From Calvatia gigantea (taxonomy: Eukaryota > Basidiomycota > Agaricomycetes > Agaricales > Lycoperdaceae): a stretch of 64,000 nucleotides of DNA. The stretch spans positions 620,001 to 684,000 of the forward strand of contig JACAAK010000001.1 of NCBI GenBank assembly GCA_025093985.1. The letters run 5' to 3'. Shown one piece after another: positions 11,226-22,497 of the stretch (positions within the stretch are counted from its first letter, which is position 1; the number at the start of each line of letters is the position of its first letter). The notes under the pieces are model-generated. The model did not search any database. It was not told the origin of the DNA and saw only the letters and a program-made list of their open reading frames with translations. The translations under genes and the position numbers were made by a program.

Positions 11226-12093
11226 TCATACCAAGTAACCTAGGTCGATTGGATGGGGCAAGCTTTTCAATGCCTCGACGGCAATTCTGACTTGCTCGTC
11301 AGTCGACGCTTCCAGAGGTACAACAACTACGCCTTCTTCTCCTTCCGGACTTTCTAGTGTATTCAGCTGACTGTCCAGCAGCGAGGCCTTGAAAAAGTGT
11401 CCTTTCCTCTTCTCCATCCTGTCTTTCAGCACCTCCTTCGAGCCGTTGATGAACACAAAATATGTGGGGAGTGTTTCTCCATGCGATCCCTCTGAACCTT
11501 TAGGGAGGGTGTGCTTTGAAGAAGCAGATGTTATCTTCCCGCGCAGTATGTCCCGATAGAACCTCTTCAACGCCGAGCAGGTGATCACCACCCCTTTTCC
11601 CTCTAGATCTGTATTCATGCTCTCGCGACTCTCCGCAACTTTATCTTCCGCTGTCCGTCTGATCAGCTCCAACCAAGGCTCTCTATCTGCATCCGTCAAC
11701 GGTTCGCCCCTCGACATCTTTTCCACATTCGCCCTTGGGTGTAAATCATCTCCTTCCACGTACGGCATTCCAAGTTCCTTGGCCAGCGCAGTTCCCAGTG
11801 TCGATTTCCCAGTTCCACTGACGCCCTGTTATGAATCAGACCAACTGTTCCTAGACCCGCTCCTCATTGGATGTGATAAGTACGACAGCGGTGGCCGGTG
11901 TGCGATCCGGGCGACTGTCACATACAGCATGCCACAGGCCAGGTACACTGATCATTATGATCGTGTGCTGACGTGCGAGACTTTCCGCCGCCGTGGATTT
12001 ACAGAGTTCCCGAGGGCCAGAAAATGCAAGCAATGAACTCACCATGACCGCAATGAACACTTGACCTTCAGTAGATCTTGTAGTCTCCGACAT
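11226..12093 (-). CDS. Gluconokinase (GntK-type)
   Basis: Two exons (12043-12093 and 11226-11825) give about 216 residues. The enzyme phosphorylates D-gluconate with ATP to 6-phosphogluconate, feeding the pentose phosphate pathway. The Walker A loop GVSGTGKST begins exon 2, followed by the substrate region MPYVEGDDLHPRANVEKMS and GEPLTDADREPWL, both hallmarks of the family; later come VITCSALKRFYRDILRG and a VFINGSKEVLKDRMEKRKGH segment with the lid arginines. The intron (11826-12042) is longer than most in the window. I chose ATG 12093 (MSETTRSTEG) since it leads directly into the beta strand QVFIAVM; an in-frame ATG at 12129 would add 12 residues. A roughly 25-residue insert between the two last motifs is common in fungal forms. 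Confidence 0.92.
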
Positions 12094-12409
12094 GGACTGA
12101 GGTCGGGTACTGGTTGGGACCGGAAGCATGATGGAAGTTGGCGTCGAAGGATTGACGTGCAACGTTGGTTGCTTTAGTAAAGAATGAATCAAATGATAGG
12201 TAACGATCTTCACTCTACAAATATTGGCAGTAGGCAATTTATCCATAGTTATTCATATTGTGAGCATCATATGTACGCAGTGGACTTATTTCGGGGGTCA
12301 GTCGGGATCAGCGGCCCGTAAACAGGACTTCGAATCTCTCGTGCTCCAGGGACTTTCAGTCTGATGAAACTTCATCAATGTAGATTAAGCCTACGTATGA
12401 TTCAGTTAT

Positions 12410-14539
12410 CTAGGGCGTTACATGAAAATCTAACGAGTTATACGCAGGCGGCGGTTGATCAAACGACGGTCGGGATGGAGTCGAGGGCTGTTGGCGAGCG
12501 AGCATTCGCATCCAAGAAGCATCTTCATCGCTCTCAAAGGACTTCCGTCCAGGTGGGTTGTCCACCATATTCAAACCACCTCTCGCTCTCCCCATTGCCA
12601 AATCAAGGGGTGTCGGAGGTAGAGAGCGCCCAGCTCTAGGGGTTCTCGGGGTTAACGGAGGGATAGGGGGTGGCGGTGGTGGAGGTGTGGATGTTGACAA
12701 CCACGGTTTTTCTGTGTTGGAATCGTTAATTCGTGTATGACTCTGAACTCTACGGATGCTGGGATCTCGTGGATTGGGATTTGCGGCGGTCGGCGTTCGG
12801 GGAAGGGGGCGTGACATGGACCGTGAGCGACCTATGATGGGCTCTGATGGACGTCGCTTCCAGAGAGATGGGTCGGCCGGACCAATGGTTTCCGAGACTC
12901 CCGTATTCCACGTATTTGGTTCGTTAAGAAGTCGTGCTTGGCTGGTCTGGGGGCGCGATGGCCCGGCGAGTGTAGGAAGTGGTGGTGGTACGGGAAGTGC
13001 TCGGAAGCGTTGGGACCTTGTAGATAATGGTGAGGATGACATGGCTTGACTCACGTAGGGGGAAGGTAATGGAGGAACGGGAGGTAATTCTTGATCGAGG
13101 CGGAACGTTGGGTCGGGGTATATATGGGAAGGAGCAGATGCGTTAGATGAGGGGTAGAAGAGGAGTTCCCCAGAAGGACTTGGGGACCTCGTTCGTGAAG
13201 CTCCGGAGAAGGAATGGTAGTCGACTCCTCCGTCTCCTGAACCGGAAGAGAAGGAAAACTGGGAACCGGTGGCATGCTGAAGTCGCGGAAATAGAGGGTC
13301 ACCATGTACGATCTTTGCTAGCTGCTCTTGTGAGGTAGGCGTTGCAGCATGGTCGTCGAAATCGGTAGACGTAGCCTGTGATGTACCAATTGGAGATAGC
13401 CTGGGGAAAAGAGGTTCACCATGCGCAATTTTTCTCCACTGCAGACCGGCGTTCGGGTTCGGGTCTGTCGCAGAAGGACTAGTTACGTCCCCACTCTGAA
13501 CGACCATCCATTCTTGAACATCTGTCACCAACAGAATGGCAGTAACGAGGAGATAATCAAGAAGGAGTATGGATACCCCATGGTGCACAAGCATGGGGCT
13601 GGTCTCGTATTTATCGTGTAGTGTTTCGTAAACCGTGATTCTACCAGGGAGAGTCTCGACTGAAGGGTCAAAAATCGCAATGGGACCTTTCACGGGGGAG
13701 GTAGTACACTATGAATTGGTGAGCCAATTGACCTTGACACCCCGGGTACCAAGGACGTACCCAATACGCTGTGCCATGCTTCTCCCATTTCATGCTGTGC
13801 GAGTAGTGAGGAATTTTGAACTTGCGCGGCCTACTGAAGAATATTAATTGGAATCTACGCCAGACGAGCAACAGAATGTGACGTACTTTTTGGATGTGCT
13901 TGGTTTCAAGAACGACTCACTTCCCTTCCAACGGGACCCTTTGAATTGGACGAGGATATAGTCTGGTACGTTTTTGCCTTTCCTCTTCGCTGGTACAGCT
14001 TTTGGCCACTTAACGTCGGCGGTCTTGGTCATACTATCCCATGGGTCTGCTCGGGTGATGGTCGTGGTCACTCCCACCGTTCGGATAGTATAAAGAGGAT
14101 CCGAAGAGAGATCGTCCTTGAGCGTGGAGTCCAAGAACGAATGCGAGGAAAGTTTCAGCGTGAGGAGAGGTGTTTTGTGTGTGCGAGCACCACTCCCGAT
14201 TTCAAGGCGACGCAAATAAGGGAGTTTCATGGCTGCAAGCACAGAGATGTGGGGAGGAAACTGGGGAGAACCAGAAACTTGTGTTCCACTAGAATTAGAT
14301 CCAATGTGACCCTTATCCTTGACACCAACGTCGAGCAGGGGAGCTGCGTTTCCCTGAGGCATAATGATGAGCGGTCCAGATGGAGCATAAAGGAAATAGA
14401 GGCTCAGTTGCTGGTTGCCGAGAATACATAACCCGAACAGCCAGTGCTGAGGTAATATCAAGCAGTCATCTGGGTAGATGCTGCTTCTCTGATGGTACCA
14501 GGCATAGCTATTCAGAGCGCCTGACTCCATCAGACTCAT
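12410..14539 (-). CDS. Proline-rich protein with a DUF6593-like N-terminal domain
   Basis: Three exons: start to 13887, 13761-13833 and 12410-13708, in consistent phase. The N-terminal 250 or so residues are beta-rich (SDPLYTIRTVGVTTTITRAD, YILVQFKGSRWKG, RKFKIPHYSHSMKWEKHG, IAIFDPSVETLPGRITVYE, then a hydrophobic LLLDYLLVTAILLVTDVQE). This order resembles the basidiomycete DUF6593 fold, but that is from memory of the family and tentative. The C-terminal half is disordered, with a motif repeated twice (KIxHGxPLFPRL, 39 codons apart), a seven-proline run followed by IPPL, several PxxP motifs and a C-terminal PPPAY (PPxY type), a ligand for WW domains such as those of Rsp5 ligases. The start is uncertain: ATG 14539 is the longest in-frame choice, and ATG 14362 (MPQGNAAPLL) is as plausible. 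Function unknown; an adaptor role is only a guess. Confidence 0.7.
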
Positions 14540-14908
14540 TGTCTAACTTACACACATATCTCCGCATGTGCGTGACATGAGGTTCGCCGTGCCCGTCCGT
14601 AGCGCCGGATTTTGGTTGGAGATGGGAAATGCGGCGGTGCGAATTCGTTGGCTATTCATAACCAACTGAGAGCAGTCAGTCCAAGGGAAGGTGCATACAT
14701 GGTTTAAAGCAAAAGCCAGGTTGCGTAACGCTGCCCTACACTATGTTTATGACAGGCGGGCGTTGTCCTATGCCGTACCATGGATTCAATTCTGCAGAAC
14801 AAAGGAGGATGGGAACAGGAAGAAGATGGGAGAAAAAACGTGACATGTTTTGTTGCGATACGGTCACTGAACTAAATAAACGCGCTAACTTATTCACCTA
14901 CCGCCACC
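14540..14908. promoter_or_regulatory. Divergent intergenic region before CHZ1
   Basis: About 370 bp between the minus-strand proline-rich gene and CHZ1 on the plus strand, so it should hold the promoters of both. No clear TATA box is seen. Confidence 0.4.
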
Positions 14909-15409
14909 ATGTCCTCCAATGTGACCGATCCAGCCAATGGCTCGTGAGTTACTCCTGCTCTGCATTGAGGGTAAATGTAACGCAATTGTCAATAGCACTG
15001 GCACCGCCGGAGACGCAACCATGACCTCTCCCAAAGGCAAGGGCAAGACCAAGGCCCAAGTCGTAGACGAGCCAATGAACGAGGAAGAAGAGGAGGAGGA
15101 CGAGGACGATGAAGATGGTGATGATGATGATGCAGAGGAGGAAGAAGAGGAAGAAGAAGTAAGTCGACGCGTCAACGCGTCAACCACTAGCGCCGTCGCG
15201 CTTGGTCTTTTGGCTAGCCGAATTCAACTGATCTAATCATTAATATACAGGAAAACTATGAAGAAATAGACCCTTCCGCAATCACTGGCCGTAGAACACG
15301 TGGTTTACGCGTCGACTATACTTCAAAAGAGGCACTCGAAAAAGCGGGTCTGACGCCAACAGACAAAGATGATGACGAGGAGGACGACGCCGATGTCTCC
15401 ATGGGTTAG
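14909..15409 (+). CDS. CHZ1: Chz1-type histone H2A.Z-H2B chaperone
   Basis: Three exons (14909-14943, 14996-15158, 15251-15409) encode 118 residues. Chz1 binds H2A.Z-H2B dimers and delivers them for exchange by the SWR1 remodeller. The order is a short Ser/Thr/Gly N terminus, a Lys-rich KGKGKTKAQ segment, a long Asp/Glu tract of about 37 residues (15082-15158), and the CHZ motif NYEEIDPSAITGRRTRGLRV followed by DYTS, then KEALEKAGL and a final acidic tail. The CHZ motif and the flanking acidic tract together are diagnostic. The intron after the acidic tract falls just before the motif. Small acidic proteins are easily miscalled, but the motif leaves little doubt. Confidence 0.9.
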
Positions 15410-15834
15410 ATTTTTGCACATAATTTGTATATTGTTCTCCTACTGCGTTGTTGTCATCATATCCATTCATAAACGTTAAACTGTTGCGGTCTCTCTTCGT
15501 CAATCCCGGCACGATCTGAAGCTCCGAAAAATTTGGCCTTCTCCCCCAGTGCCATCAAATCTGACCGGTATTTCCCATTTAGAACTGAGTTCTTCGAGAT
15601 TGCGACACGAGATTTGCCAGTGCCTTGGATCCCAGTCATACACTTTTCAAGCGGTTTGGATCATTACTACCATTATTCCTTCTCATGGTTGCCACTACAA
15701 ACTGCACCCGGGTTCGAAGCCACGAGGACGTCACCGACCACCCCCAGAAGAGCCGCCCGTTGCCCTGTTGCCCAAAAATCAGCTGAACTGTTGCTGCCTA
15801 TCAATCTTGGGGACAATCCGACCAGCCTAACTTG
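15410..15834. other. Intergenic region downstream of CHZ1
   Basis: About 425 bp with short overlapping frames on both strands. No convincing gene is seen. Confidence 0.35.
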
Positions 15835-16281
15835 ATGCAAATTTTTAACGCAAGAAGCATGTTCGCTGTCTTGTGTCATTCAAAAGGACGACTTGCGACC
15901 GGCTCTTCGCTGGAAACCTCGTCTTGTCCGGCCAACGGGCAAATCCATGTGAATATTTCGCAATCAACCCCAGCTCAGGTGTCTTCCCGTGGTTTGACGG
16001 GCGCTGAGCTTCCATATGGTAGAGATCTTCCACGCATGCCTTTTTCGGCTAGTGACGGTTCTCGGGCTTGGGGGGAAGGCACCAGATTCCCAGCCCCTGC
16101 AGCTCAGAGAGATTGTAGCTCCGGGCGGGAGGGCTCATCCGCTCATGACGATAATTTGATGTCCACTAATCGTTGCTACAACCCAAGTGCTAGATTCAAA
16201 AGGAGGCCGGTGGCGAAAATTGACGCGGACAAGAACCCCATTCGTCTCAGTCCCTGCTCAGGTGGAATTGAATCTGGGTAA
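15835..16281 (+). CDS. Hypothetical ORF of 148 codons (unsupported function)
   Basis: An ATG-initiated frame runs 148 codons without a stop. The product is polar, rich in Ser, Arg and Gly, with no signal peptide, membrane segment or known motif (for example LPYGRDLPRMPFSASDGSRA). No splice sites or paralogue in the window support it. It lies between CHZ1 and the 3' end of the receptor gene, which is transcribed toward it. It may be a species-specific gene or chance. Confidence 0.2.
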   Translation: MQIFNARSMFAVLCHSKGRLATGSSLETSSCPANGQIHVNISQSTPAQVSSRGLTGAELPYGRDLPRMPFSASDGSRAWGEGTRFPAPAAQRDCSSGREGSSAHDDNLMSTNRCYNPSARFKRRPVAKIDADKNPIRLSPCSGGIESG

Positions 16282-16401
16282 GCTACATCTGCTGAACTGA
16301 TGTGTAGAGTACAATATCACAACAAAACGATGTAGGCTATTGATAGTGAAGCGCTGCGTAGTAACTAATTAAAATGATACAGGAAAATCAATAATACAAC
16401 A

Positions 16402-17993
16402 TCAACTGGGTAAATGACCACGGTTATGAGACCCTAGATGTGCGGTATTCAACGTGTGATGAAGATTTGTTACTGTTGTAGGGAGGGTGCTGCTTTTTGA
16501 CTGAGACGGTGTATCATGATGGTGGTGTTCATCTGAAGGCCGATCGGAAGTGCCTTTCCTTCCAGTCGTGGACTTGGATGCCTCATGATGGCAGTGACAG
16601 TGACAGTGCGAGGGACCTGCTGCGGTAATTGCATCTCCATGGGGGCGCATTTCGACATTTTCTGGATTAACCAATGATTCCACGCTTCCTTTGACCAGAG
16701 TCGGACGGGTGATGGTAAACAGAACGACATTGAAGACTCCCGAAAGGCTGAAGACAGTGTTGGAGAAGATAATGGCTGCGGGAGGTGGATGGTGGTTTGG
16801 TCTACTCCAGTCAATCCAACGACTAATTGACACTGGTGCAATGCAGACCAAGTACACGGCTGGGTAACTGGTTTCCAGAAAGGTTTACAAAATTACACAG
16901 CCCAGTACAAGGCAATCACTCACAATAACATGAGGTAGGCAATTTCTTTCGATTCGCGTTTCTCCTCTTGTTCCTGCTCTGTCATCATGCCATCATCTAC
17001 GTCATTAGGCATTTCTACAATGCCTCTCATCACAAGGAACATGAAGACGTAGAGACCAATCATGACGAAGAAAGAAATCCATAACCAGAGATACTCCCCC
17101 ATTATCCGCTCAACAGGGTAATCTTTGGTTATCCAACACCCTGTCACGACAGACGGATCAGAAGGTTCTCGAGAAAGGGGACAGATAAGTTCTTACAGTA
17201 GTCTGTGTCCCCGTAATAATGTTTCTGGCCCCTGTTGCAGATACCCACAATTAAGGCCGTGAGACACCAAATACCTGCAACAACAGTGCGCAGAGCTCTG
17301 CGGTTGAATTTCCATTGGAGGATCAAGACGAAGAACGTATGGAGGGCGATACTCTGCAATGATATGGTCGGAATTTGCAACAGGAGGAAATGACTGGCAT
17401 TGACATACCAGAATCCTACATGCGGGTTTACTATTATCAGTATGATGACGGGGACTCTGGGGGAAAGACGCACGAAAGGGAGATTGCCACGTTTCCTACA
17501 TTCAAGAACAAACCCTGGAACGTGCATAGGGAACCCTCGGTCAGGTGCTAATTTGTGCTGTCAGCTGGAAATGTCGATCGACGGAGAAATCGGAAAACTG
17601 ACAGCATCCAACATCCACCTCCAATTCGGCATTCCGCCAATAGCCTGCACCAGGTCCGCAACGACGAGAGACATCAGTAGGATGAAGGGGCTGGCATCTA
17701 AATCGTCCCCGGTGCGCCTTAACAGATGTTGGAACCTCCATCTCTTGATTTTTCGTATCTGAGGATTTCGTGTGTCTAGGTATGAGTATGCATGACGCGG
17801 GCACCACAACTTCATATTTGCGTACCGTAACATATACCAAGAGACCAACGACAGAGATGGCAGAAATACTAGAATGAAAAACGGGTATGAGTGTTGAGCA
17901 CTCGAAAATAATGGGAAGATTAACTAGGACTTACGTCGACGCGAGAACGGTTATGAATATCCCTAAGCGCTCGCCAAACTGGAATAGAACCAT
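16402..17993 (-). CDS. Seven-transmembrane receptor, cAMP-receptor/Git3-like
   Basis: Multi-exon gene from ATG 17993 to the stop at 16402. TM1 (ERLGIFITVLAS joined across an intron to TISAISVVGLLVYV), then a basic WRF loop, TM2 (SPFILLMSLVVADLVQAIGG), TM3 after LTEGSLCTFQGLFLNVGNVA, TM4 (TVVAGIWCLTALIVGI), an extracellular loop joined across an intron to DYWCWITKDYPVERI, TM5 (YLWLWISFFVMIGLYVFMF), TM6 (LFYPAVYLVCIAPVSISRW) and TM7 (IIFSNTVFSLSGVFNVVLF). This order and the WCWI loop match fungal class-E style receptors related to Dictyostelium cAMP receptors, which signal through heterotrimeric G proteins. The cytosolic tail of about 85 residues is unusual: it holds HCHCHCHHE and later DEHHHHD, a potential metal-binding patch. 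The ligand is unknown. The ATG was chosen because it opens straight into TM1. Confidence 0.82.
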
Positions 17994-19339
17994 TGTCGTT
18001 GAGTATGGGTGTCTGCAAACAACCCATGCCCCTTTTATAAACACGAGTAACTCCGCACAGCTTATGGGCAACTTCCGTCTGCATCCCGTCCAGGGGCCCT
18101 TATCTCAACATATCCCCGTACCTGCCAAGGATCAACCACTTTGTCCGGAAAGGTTCTAGTTTTAGGTGTTGTCACTTTAAGGAGAAACGCCAAGTGTCGC
18201 CCGCTGGCAACTAGCACACCCTGATGTCGAGTACTCTCCCAAGAACGACCACACGAATTTGGGCGGTCGGACTGGCATCCTCGGATTCACGACAGACCGC
18301 TCGAGTTCGTACCGCTTCTCTCAAGCTGGTGAGAGGTTTGATATCCATCAAAGTTGCTTGATTCGGGGCGGAGTTAATCATTTGATGTTCCCAGAGCTGT
18401 GCAAGGATGTCGGCATAACCCCACCATTCCGTAACCCTTTAGTTCAATCCCCCATACATCCTCCTGCTTAACAACATGACAGTTCCGTTATTCGTTGCGA
18501 CTCACTTGCAGTGTTAGACACTGGCTATTAACTTGTGCTCCACTACGACGCGCAAACGGAGTCATTTGGACGGATATCCAGATATGTAGTCCCAATTTCC
18601 GACCCGTGGTGAAGTTCAGAGGTTAAACGGGGAGTGGTGCTGAACTCCAACGGCGCTGTCCAAGAAGATTATGTAAAGCACATCTCTCTGAGTGCGGGTT
18701 TTTCGGCGAATATGGGTATAAGCGCCTTCATATAGGCCCCCCGTAAACAGCGGACCAAAATTACGCCAGGAGGCCTTTTCAAAAAGAAGGTGACAGCAGG
18801 GCACATCTTTGACACTCGGAAACATCTGCAATAGAGACAGACAGTGCACAGAAGACGCCTCCTTTATGACACTGAGCCATAGGGTCATCCTCCGCCTTCT
18901 GGCTAAACCGAGAGGTATTCCAAGAAGACATGTACCTAGACACCATCGAGGATATTAACGAGAGGCGGGAAATGCGATAGCACCGATTACCATGCATTTT
19001 TTCTCTGTAACCGCAGGTGAGCGATAATGTTGGGGCACTTTGATCGCTTGGAACGCTCGATGAAGCCCAGGGAATGGGGACAGTGGTTTGAGACCAATAA
19101 TAGTTGATTCTGGAGGTGGTTAGGGACGGGGGCATCAGATCCATTGGTTCAACGCAGAATCACCCCGGAAATAAGTTATCTTAGGCGAAATCGCGGGTAG
19201 GTGTGGGGTGGAGCAGGATATGTCGAATTCCCAATTGTGGCGTGAACATATTGGCCACAGTTTTGAAAGGGGGCACTTTAATAAGAGGAAACACCCCAAG
19301 ACTTCACGGGGACCCCGACAAACCACCGATGGGCCAATA
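17994..19339. other. Gene-poor region upstream of the receptor gene
   Basis: About 1.35 kb. Several short frames on the minus strand (18616-19326) include hydrophobic stretches but are split among frames, and I could not join them. It may contain decayed coding sequence; no product can be named. Confidence 0.35.
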
Positions 19340-19722
19340 TTAAGTGGTAATTGCTAAAGACTTGACGATGAGCCGATCCGTTTCCTGAAAATGCGACGGC
19401 AGCATCACAAACTCTTCATATGCCGAGTCGATGGCGGGTGAACCAAATGCAGCAGGACTGAGCAGCATTATTTTTATTGGGGTGGATAGGTCGAGCAGTG
19501 GATCGGAGACAAAAGAAGAGATCGAGACGTTGGGTGGAGTGCTCTCAGGCAACTGGGCAAGAACGTCTTCCCTTGTGACCCACAAGCCACCCCGAGTTGG
19601 TGCATAAGCCATTCGGGGACTTGTATCATCTTCATTTCCAAGAACCTCTCGGCTAAGGTTGGTGGGCTTCTCATCGGGGAGCCTGCACTTTGTGACATAA
19701 ACCTCGCCTCACTCAGCTGAAC
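19340..19722 (-). pseudogene. Exon-like open frame, unrecognised (gene remnant or terminal exon)
   Basis: On the minus strand one frame stays open for about 127 codons, from a possible 3' splice site near 19722 to a TAA at 19340. It reads like real protein: EVYVTKCRLPDEKPTNLSRE, then APTRGGLWVTREDVLAQLP, PPNVSISSFVSDPLLDL and FVMLPSHFQETDRLIVKSL. The first ATG is internal (19612), so if genuine it is a downstream exon of a gene whose other exons I cannot find. I do not recognise the family. Pseudogene is the more cautious reading, since flanking sequence has no matching coding signal. Confidence 0.3.
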
Positions 19723-20229
19723 TGCCCGTACTTAGTCACGCGCATTGACGTTGATCGCTTCTCCAACATATGTAGCTCTTGGATAGCTTACAAAGCGTCC
19801 CCACACAAGTCTCCCCACCATCCGTTGCAACTCTAACATGAACTGATCAACTATCAGGTAGGTCATGTGTGATGATTTGGAGTTTTGCCATCATCACATC
19901 CATCTTGTTTCGCTTACCCTATGTATGACCTTGATAGGATCCTCCAGTGTTGTGTGGTCCTAAATTTACCGTGCCCATGATACATTTGCTCTCAAGAACA
20001 TAGCTGTGATATGACAAATTTCAATCACGGGCCTCGCTAGTTTCGCTTGCTCCCAGTGTGCCCCTTGGCCCTTGACAGACAAAGTTGTCCCTCGGGTGGC
20101 CCATAACCCCCCTCGAGCAACTTCAATCCCCTGATGGATTGTTGAATAACAATCAATAACCCAAGCATAGATTATTAGGGTGTGTACCAGTTTCTCTCAA
20201 CTTCCTTCTCCTAAGCTCAACAACCACAG
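19723..20229. promoter_or_regulatory. Upstream region of the first F-box-like gene
   Basis: About 500 bp, pyrimidine-rich toward the 3' end (TTTCTCTCAACTTCCTTCTCC just before the ATG), typical of fungal core promoters with CT-rich initiator regions. No other gene is seen. Confidence 0.4.
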
Positions 20230-21609
20230 ATGTCAATTCTTCTGCCTGACATAGATGATGCATTAGCTACAGATAGACTGCGCACCCTTCTACTATCTAT
20301 CCAGGAGCTTGAAATGGACCTCAGAAAGCTCACCGTGGAGCGGCGCCTCCTCCTAGACAAGCAACACAGCCTTCGTACTAGCCAGAGGCGGTCTTCCCTC
20401 CTTCAGCCGACAACTTGGGTCAAGCGGGCAGGTTCTGAGGCTGGACCCAAAATTCTCAACGAAGCCCTTCAAGCTATCGATACTAGACTCCAAGGCATGT
20501 TTCAGCGACACCGCCGACTGTCCTTTTCACTCGAGATATACCAAGAGGTCTTGGCGCCCATCTCCCGTATTCCCTACGAAATCCTGGAGCATATTTTTCT
20601 CTATACCCTTCCTTTTGGGATTGTGAAGCCCAATGTACGACGGTCTCCTCTCCTCCTAACAACCGTATGTGGGAAATGGCGCACAGTTGCATTCTCTATG
20701 CCATTGCTCTGGTCTTCCCTCTCGACGACAAGTGATTGGCCGCTTCAAGTTTTTCTGCCACAATTATCGCCACGTTGTGGCAACAGACTCACACGACTTA
20801 TCCAGCGGAAACGACCAGCGAGGCTGCCTAGCCAACCCCAATGTTGGATGGAGCGGGCTGGGAACACGCCCTTCCACATGGAGATCACGATTCCCAAGCA
20901 AGATTACTGGTTCGGCATGGCTGATCCATATTACCATTGGGTTGTCCGAAACTCGGAAAGTTGGTTTCACCTCCGCCTTGTGGCCCGCTCAACCAACCTC
21001 TCCCTGCTTCTTTCAAAGCCCATGCCGCGACTCGAAAAACTCGAGCTCGTTGCATTATATGACCGCGATTATGATGTCTTCATGTTGCGAACTTATTATG
21101 CAGAATTCGACCTCCACCCAAACACATTTTCGTTTCCCTGGAGGTCATTAACTACTCTCGAGGCGCCAGAAACATGGTTCATCGTTGACCAACTGATCAC
21201 TATCCTTAACGGGTCGCCTAACCTCCGATCATGTAGGGCCAAAGTACAAGATCTTTACACCATACACGACGTTCCTTATTTAATACCCTCTCACCTGACA
21301 CACCCTTCTCTCGCCTCGCTTTCTATATTTATCAACGACCGGAGTGGATATCCACTTCGACGACTGTTGGATTCCCTGACCCTGATATCTCTTGTAACAC
21401 TAAGATTAGCAGCTCTGGAAACCGCTCGCTCCTACTGGCCTCATACTACCTTTATCGACTTTGCGCAACGCTCGCAGTCTCCGTTGAAGGCGCTGCGATT
21501 GACAGGCTTCTCGATGTTCCCCTCAGGGGACGTGAGATGGCAGGACACCCAACGCATGGAGGAAATTCAGTTAAGCTTTCCCATCCTTGAATCGTTCATG
21601 TTTCTGTAG
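20230..21609 (+). CDS. F-box-like protein, intronless
   Basis: A single exon of 459 residues. An N-terminal coiled coil (about residues 15-100, starting RLRTLLLSIQELEMDLRKL) precedes the F-box at about residues 112-165: LAPISRIPYEILEHIFLYTL, then LLLTTVCGKWRTVAFSMPLL and WSSL. This coiled-coil plus F-box layout is typical of the expanded mushroom families in which the F-box binds Skp1 to form an SCF ubiquitin ligase. The rest is leucine-rich with irregular repeats (LEKLELVALYD, LRSCRAKVQDLY, LVTLRLAALE), likely the substrate-recognition surface. The start is the first ATG and fits the usual N terminus of the family. Substrates are unknown. It is one of three such genes here, all intronless and on the plus strand. 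Confidence 0.88.
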   Translation: MSILLPDIDDALATDRLRTLLLSIQELEMDLRKLTVERRLLLDKQHSLRTSQRRSSLLQPTTWVKRAGSEAGPKILNEALQAIDTRLQGMFQRHRRLSFSLEIYQEVLAPISRIPYEILEHIFLYTLPFGIVKPNVRRSPLLLTTVCGKWRTVAFSMPLLWSSLSTTSDWPLQVFLPQLSPRCGNRLTRLIQRKRPARLPSQPQCWMERAGNTPFHMEITIPKQDYWFGMADPYYHWVVRNSESWFHLRLVARSTNLSLLLSKPMPRLEKLELVALYDRDYDVFMLRTYYAEFDLHPNTFSFPWRSLTTLEAPETWFIVDQLITILNGSPNLRSCRAKVQDLYTIHDVPYLIPSHLTHPSLASLSIFINDRSGYPLRRLLDSLTLISLVTLRLAALETARSYWPHTTFIDFAQRSQSPLKALRLTGFSMFPSGDVRWQDTQRMEEIQLSFPILESFMFL

Positions 21610-22497
21610 TGGTAGGTGCGTTACTAAATTAACAGGTCTCATACATCTGACGCCACCTCTGAAAAGGTAGTTTGACCCATGACATGGCCCGATTCACAAG
21701 CCCTGTCCACTGTTTGTTTCAAAGGTATCAAAACCCTCCATCATCGGAAGGTGACATAACTGCTTCATGTAATTTCAGTATCTATCAAAGCACCCACACT
21801 GTGGTACGGATTACCGGGGGTGCGAGCTACGGCCTTCATCGAGAGAATGGATAAAAACAGTATTGAGTGAATTGGAACCCATCTGAAAAGACGAGGAAAT
21901 CAACCTCACCACTCTTTCGACATTCGCGTATTGGTTACTGTTCTTCCAGGCTTCTCTTTGATCCCATCTGAGAAGCGCAAACGCAAGCGCACCCCATACT
22001 CGCCTTCCGCGGTTCTGCCGTCATCACGAAGAGCTCACGCTCAAACCTTGGTGTTCTTAGGTTTCATGTTGGTAATTGATAAGATCAGCAAATTTCCAAA
22101 GATCAAAGCAGAAATCACCTCACCATCTGTGCGTCCTTTTTCTGTGGTGTTGCCCATGACTCCTACACCTGAGCAACTGGCTCACCCATTGGGAATCTAC
22201 ATCACGCCCTTCTGATCTTCAACGGACCTAACTTAGGTCACCTGAGTTAAGAGGCGCCCCGTAAAACAGGTAAAAACTGGGAACACGTGTTGACCGAACA
22301 AAATCATATCATGAAACCTCACAGACCCAATTATTCAATCGGTCGGAACCAATCCAATGGCTCAACAGGACGAGGGCTCTATTAATTTTATTTTACCAGA
22401 GAACGCTTTATAACACCATACGGTAGTATATTCAAAGGTACCATGGAAAGTCTAGAAGAGTGAAAGGAATACTCAAAGAATAAAGTAAGCGGATGAT
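21610..22497. other. Intergenic region, convergent 3' ends
   Basis: About 890 bp between the F-box-like gene (+) and CCP1 (-). A 94-codon plus-strand frame (21931-22215) has no recognisable motif. Nothing else is seen. Confidence 0.4.

Noticed and set aside
15700..15740. GGTTCGAAGCC resembling a tRNA T-arm
   Set aside because: The flanks do not pair as a T-stem, and no acceptor or anticodon arm can be folded around it.
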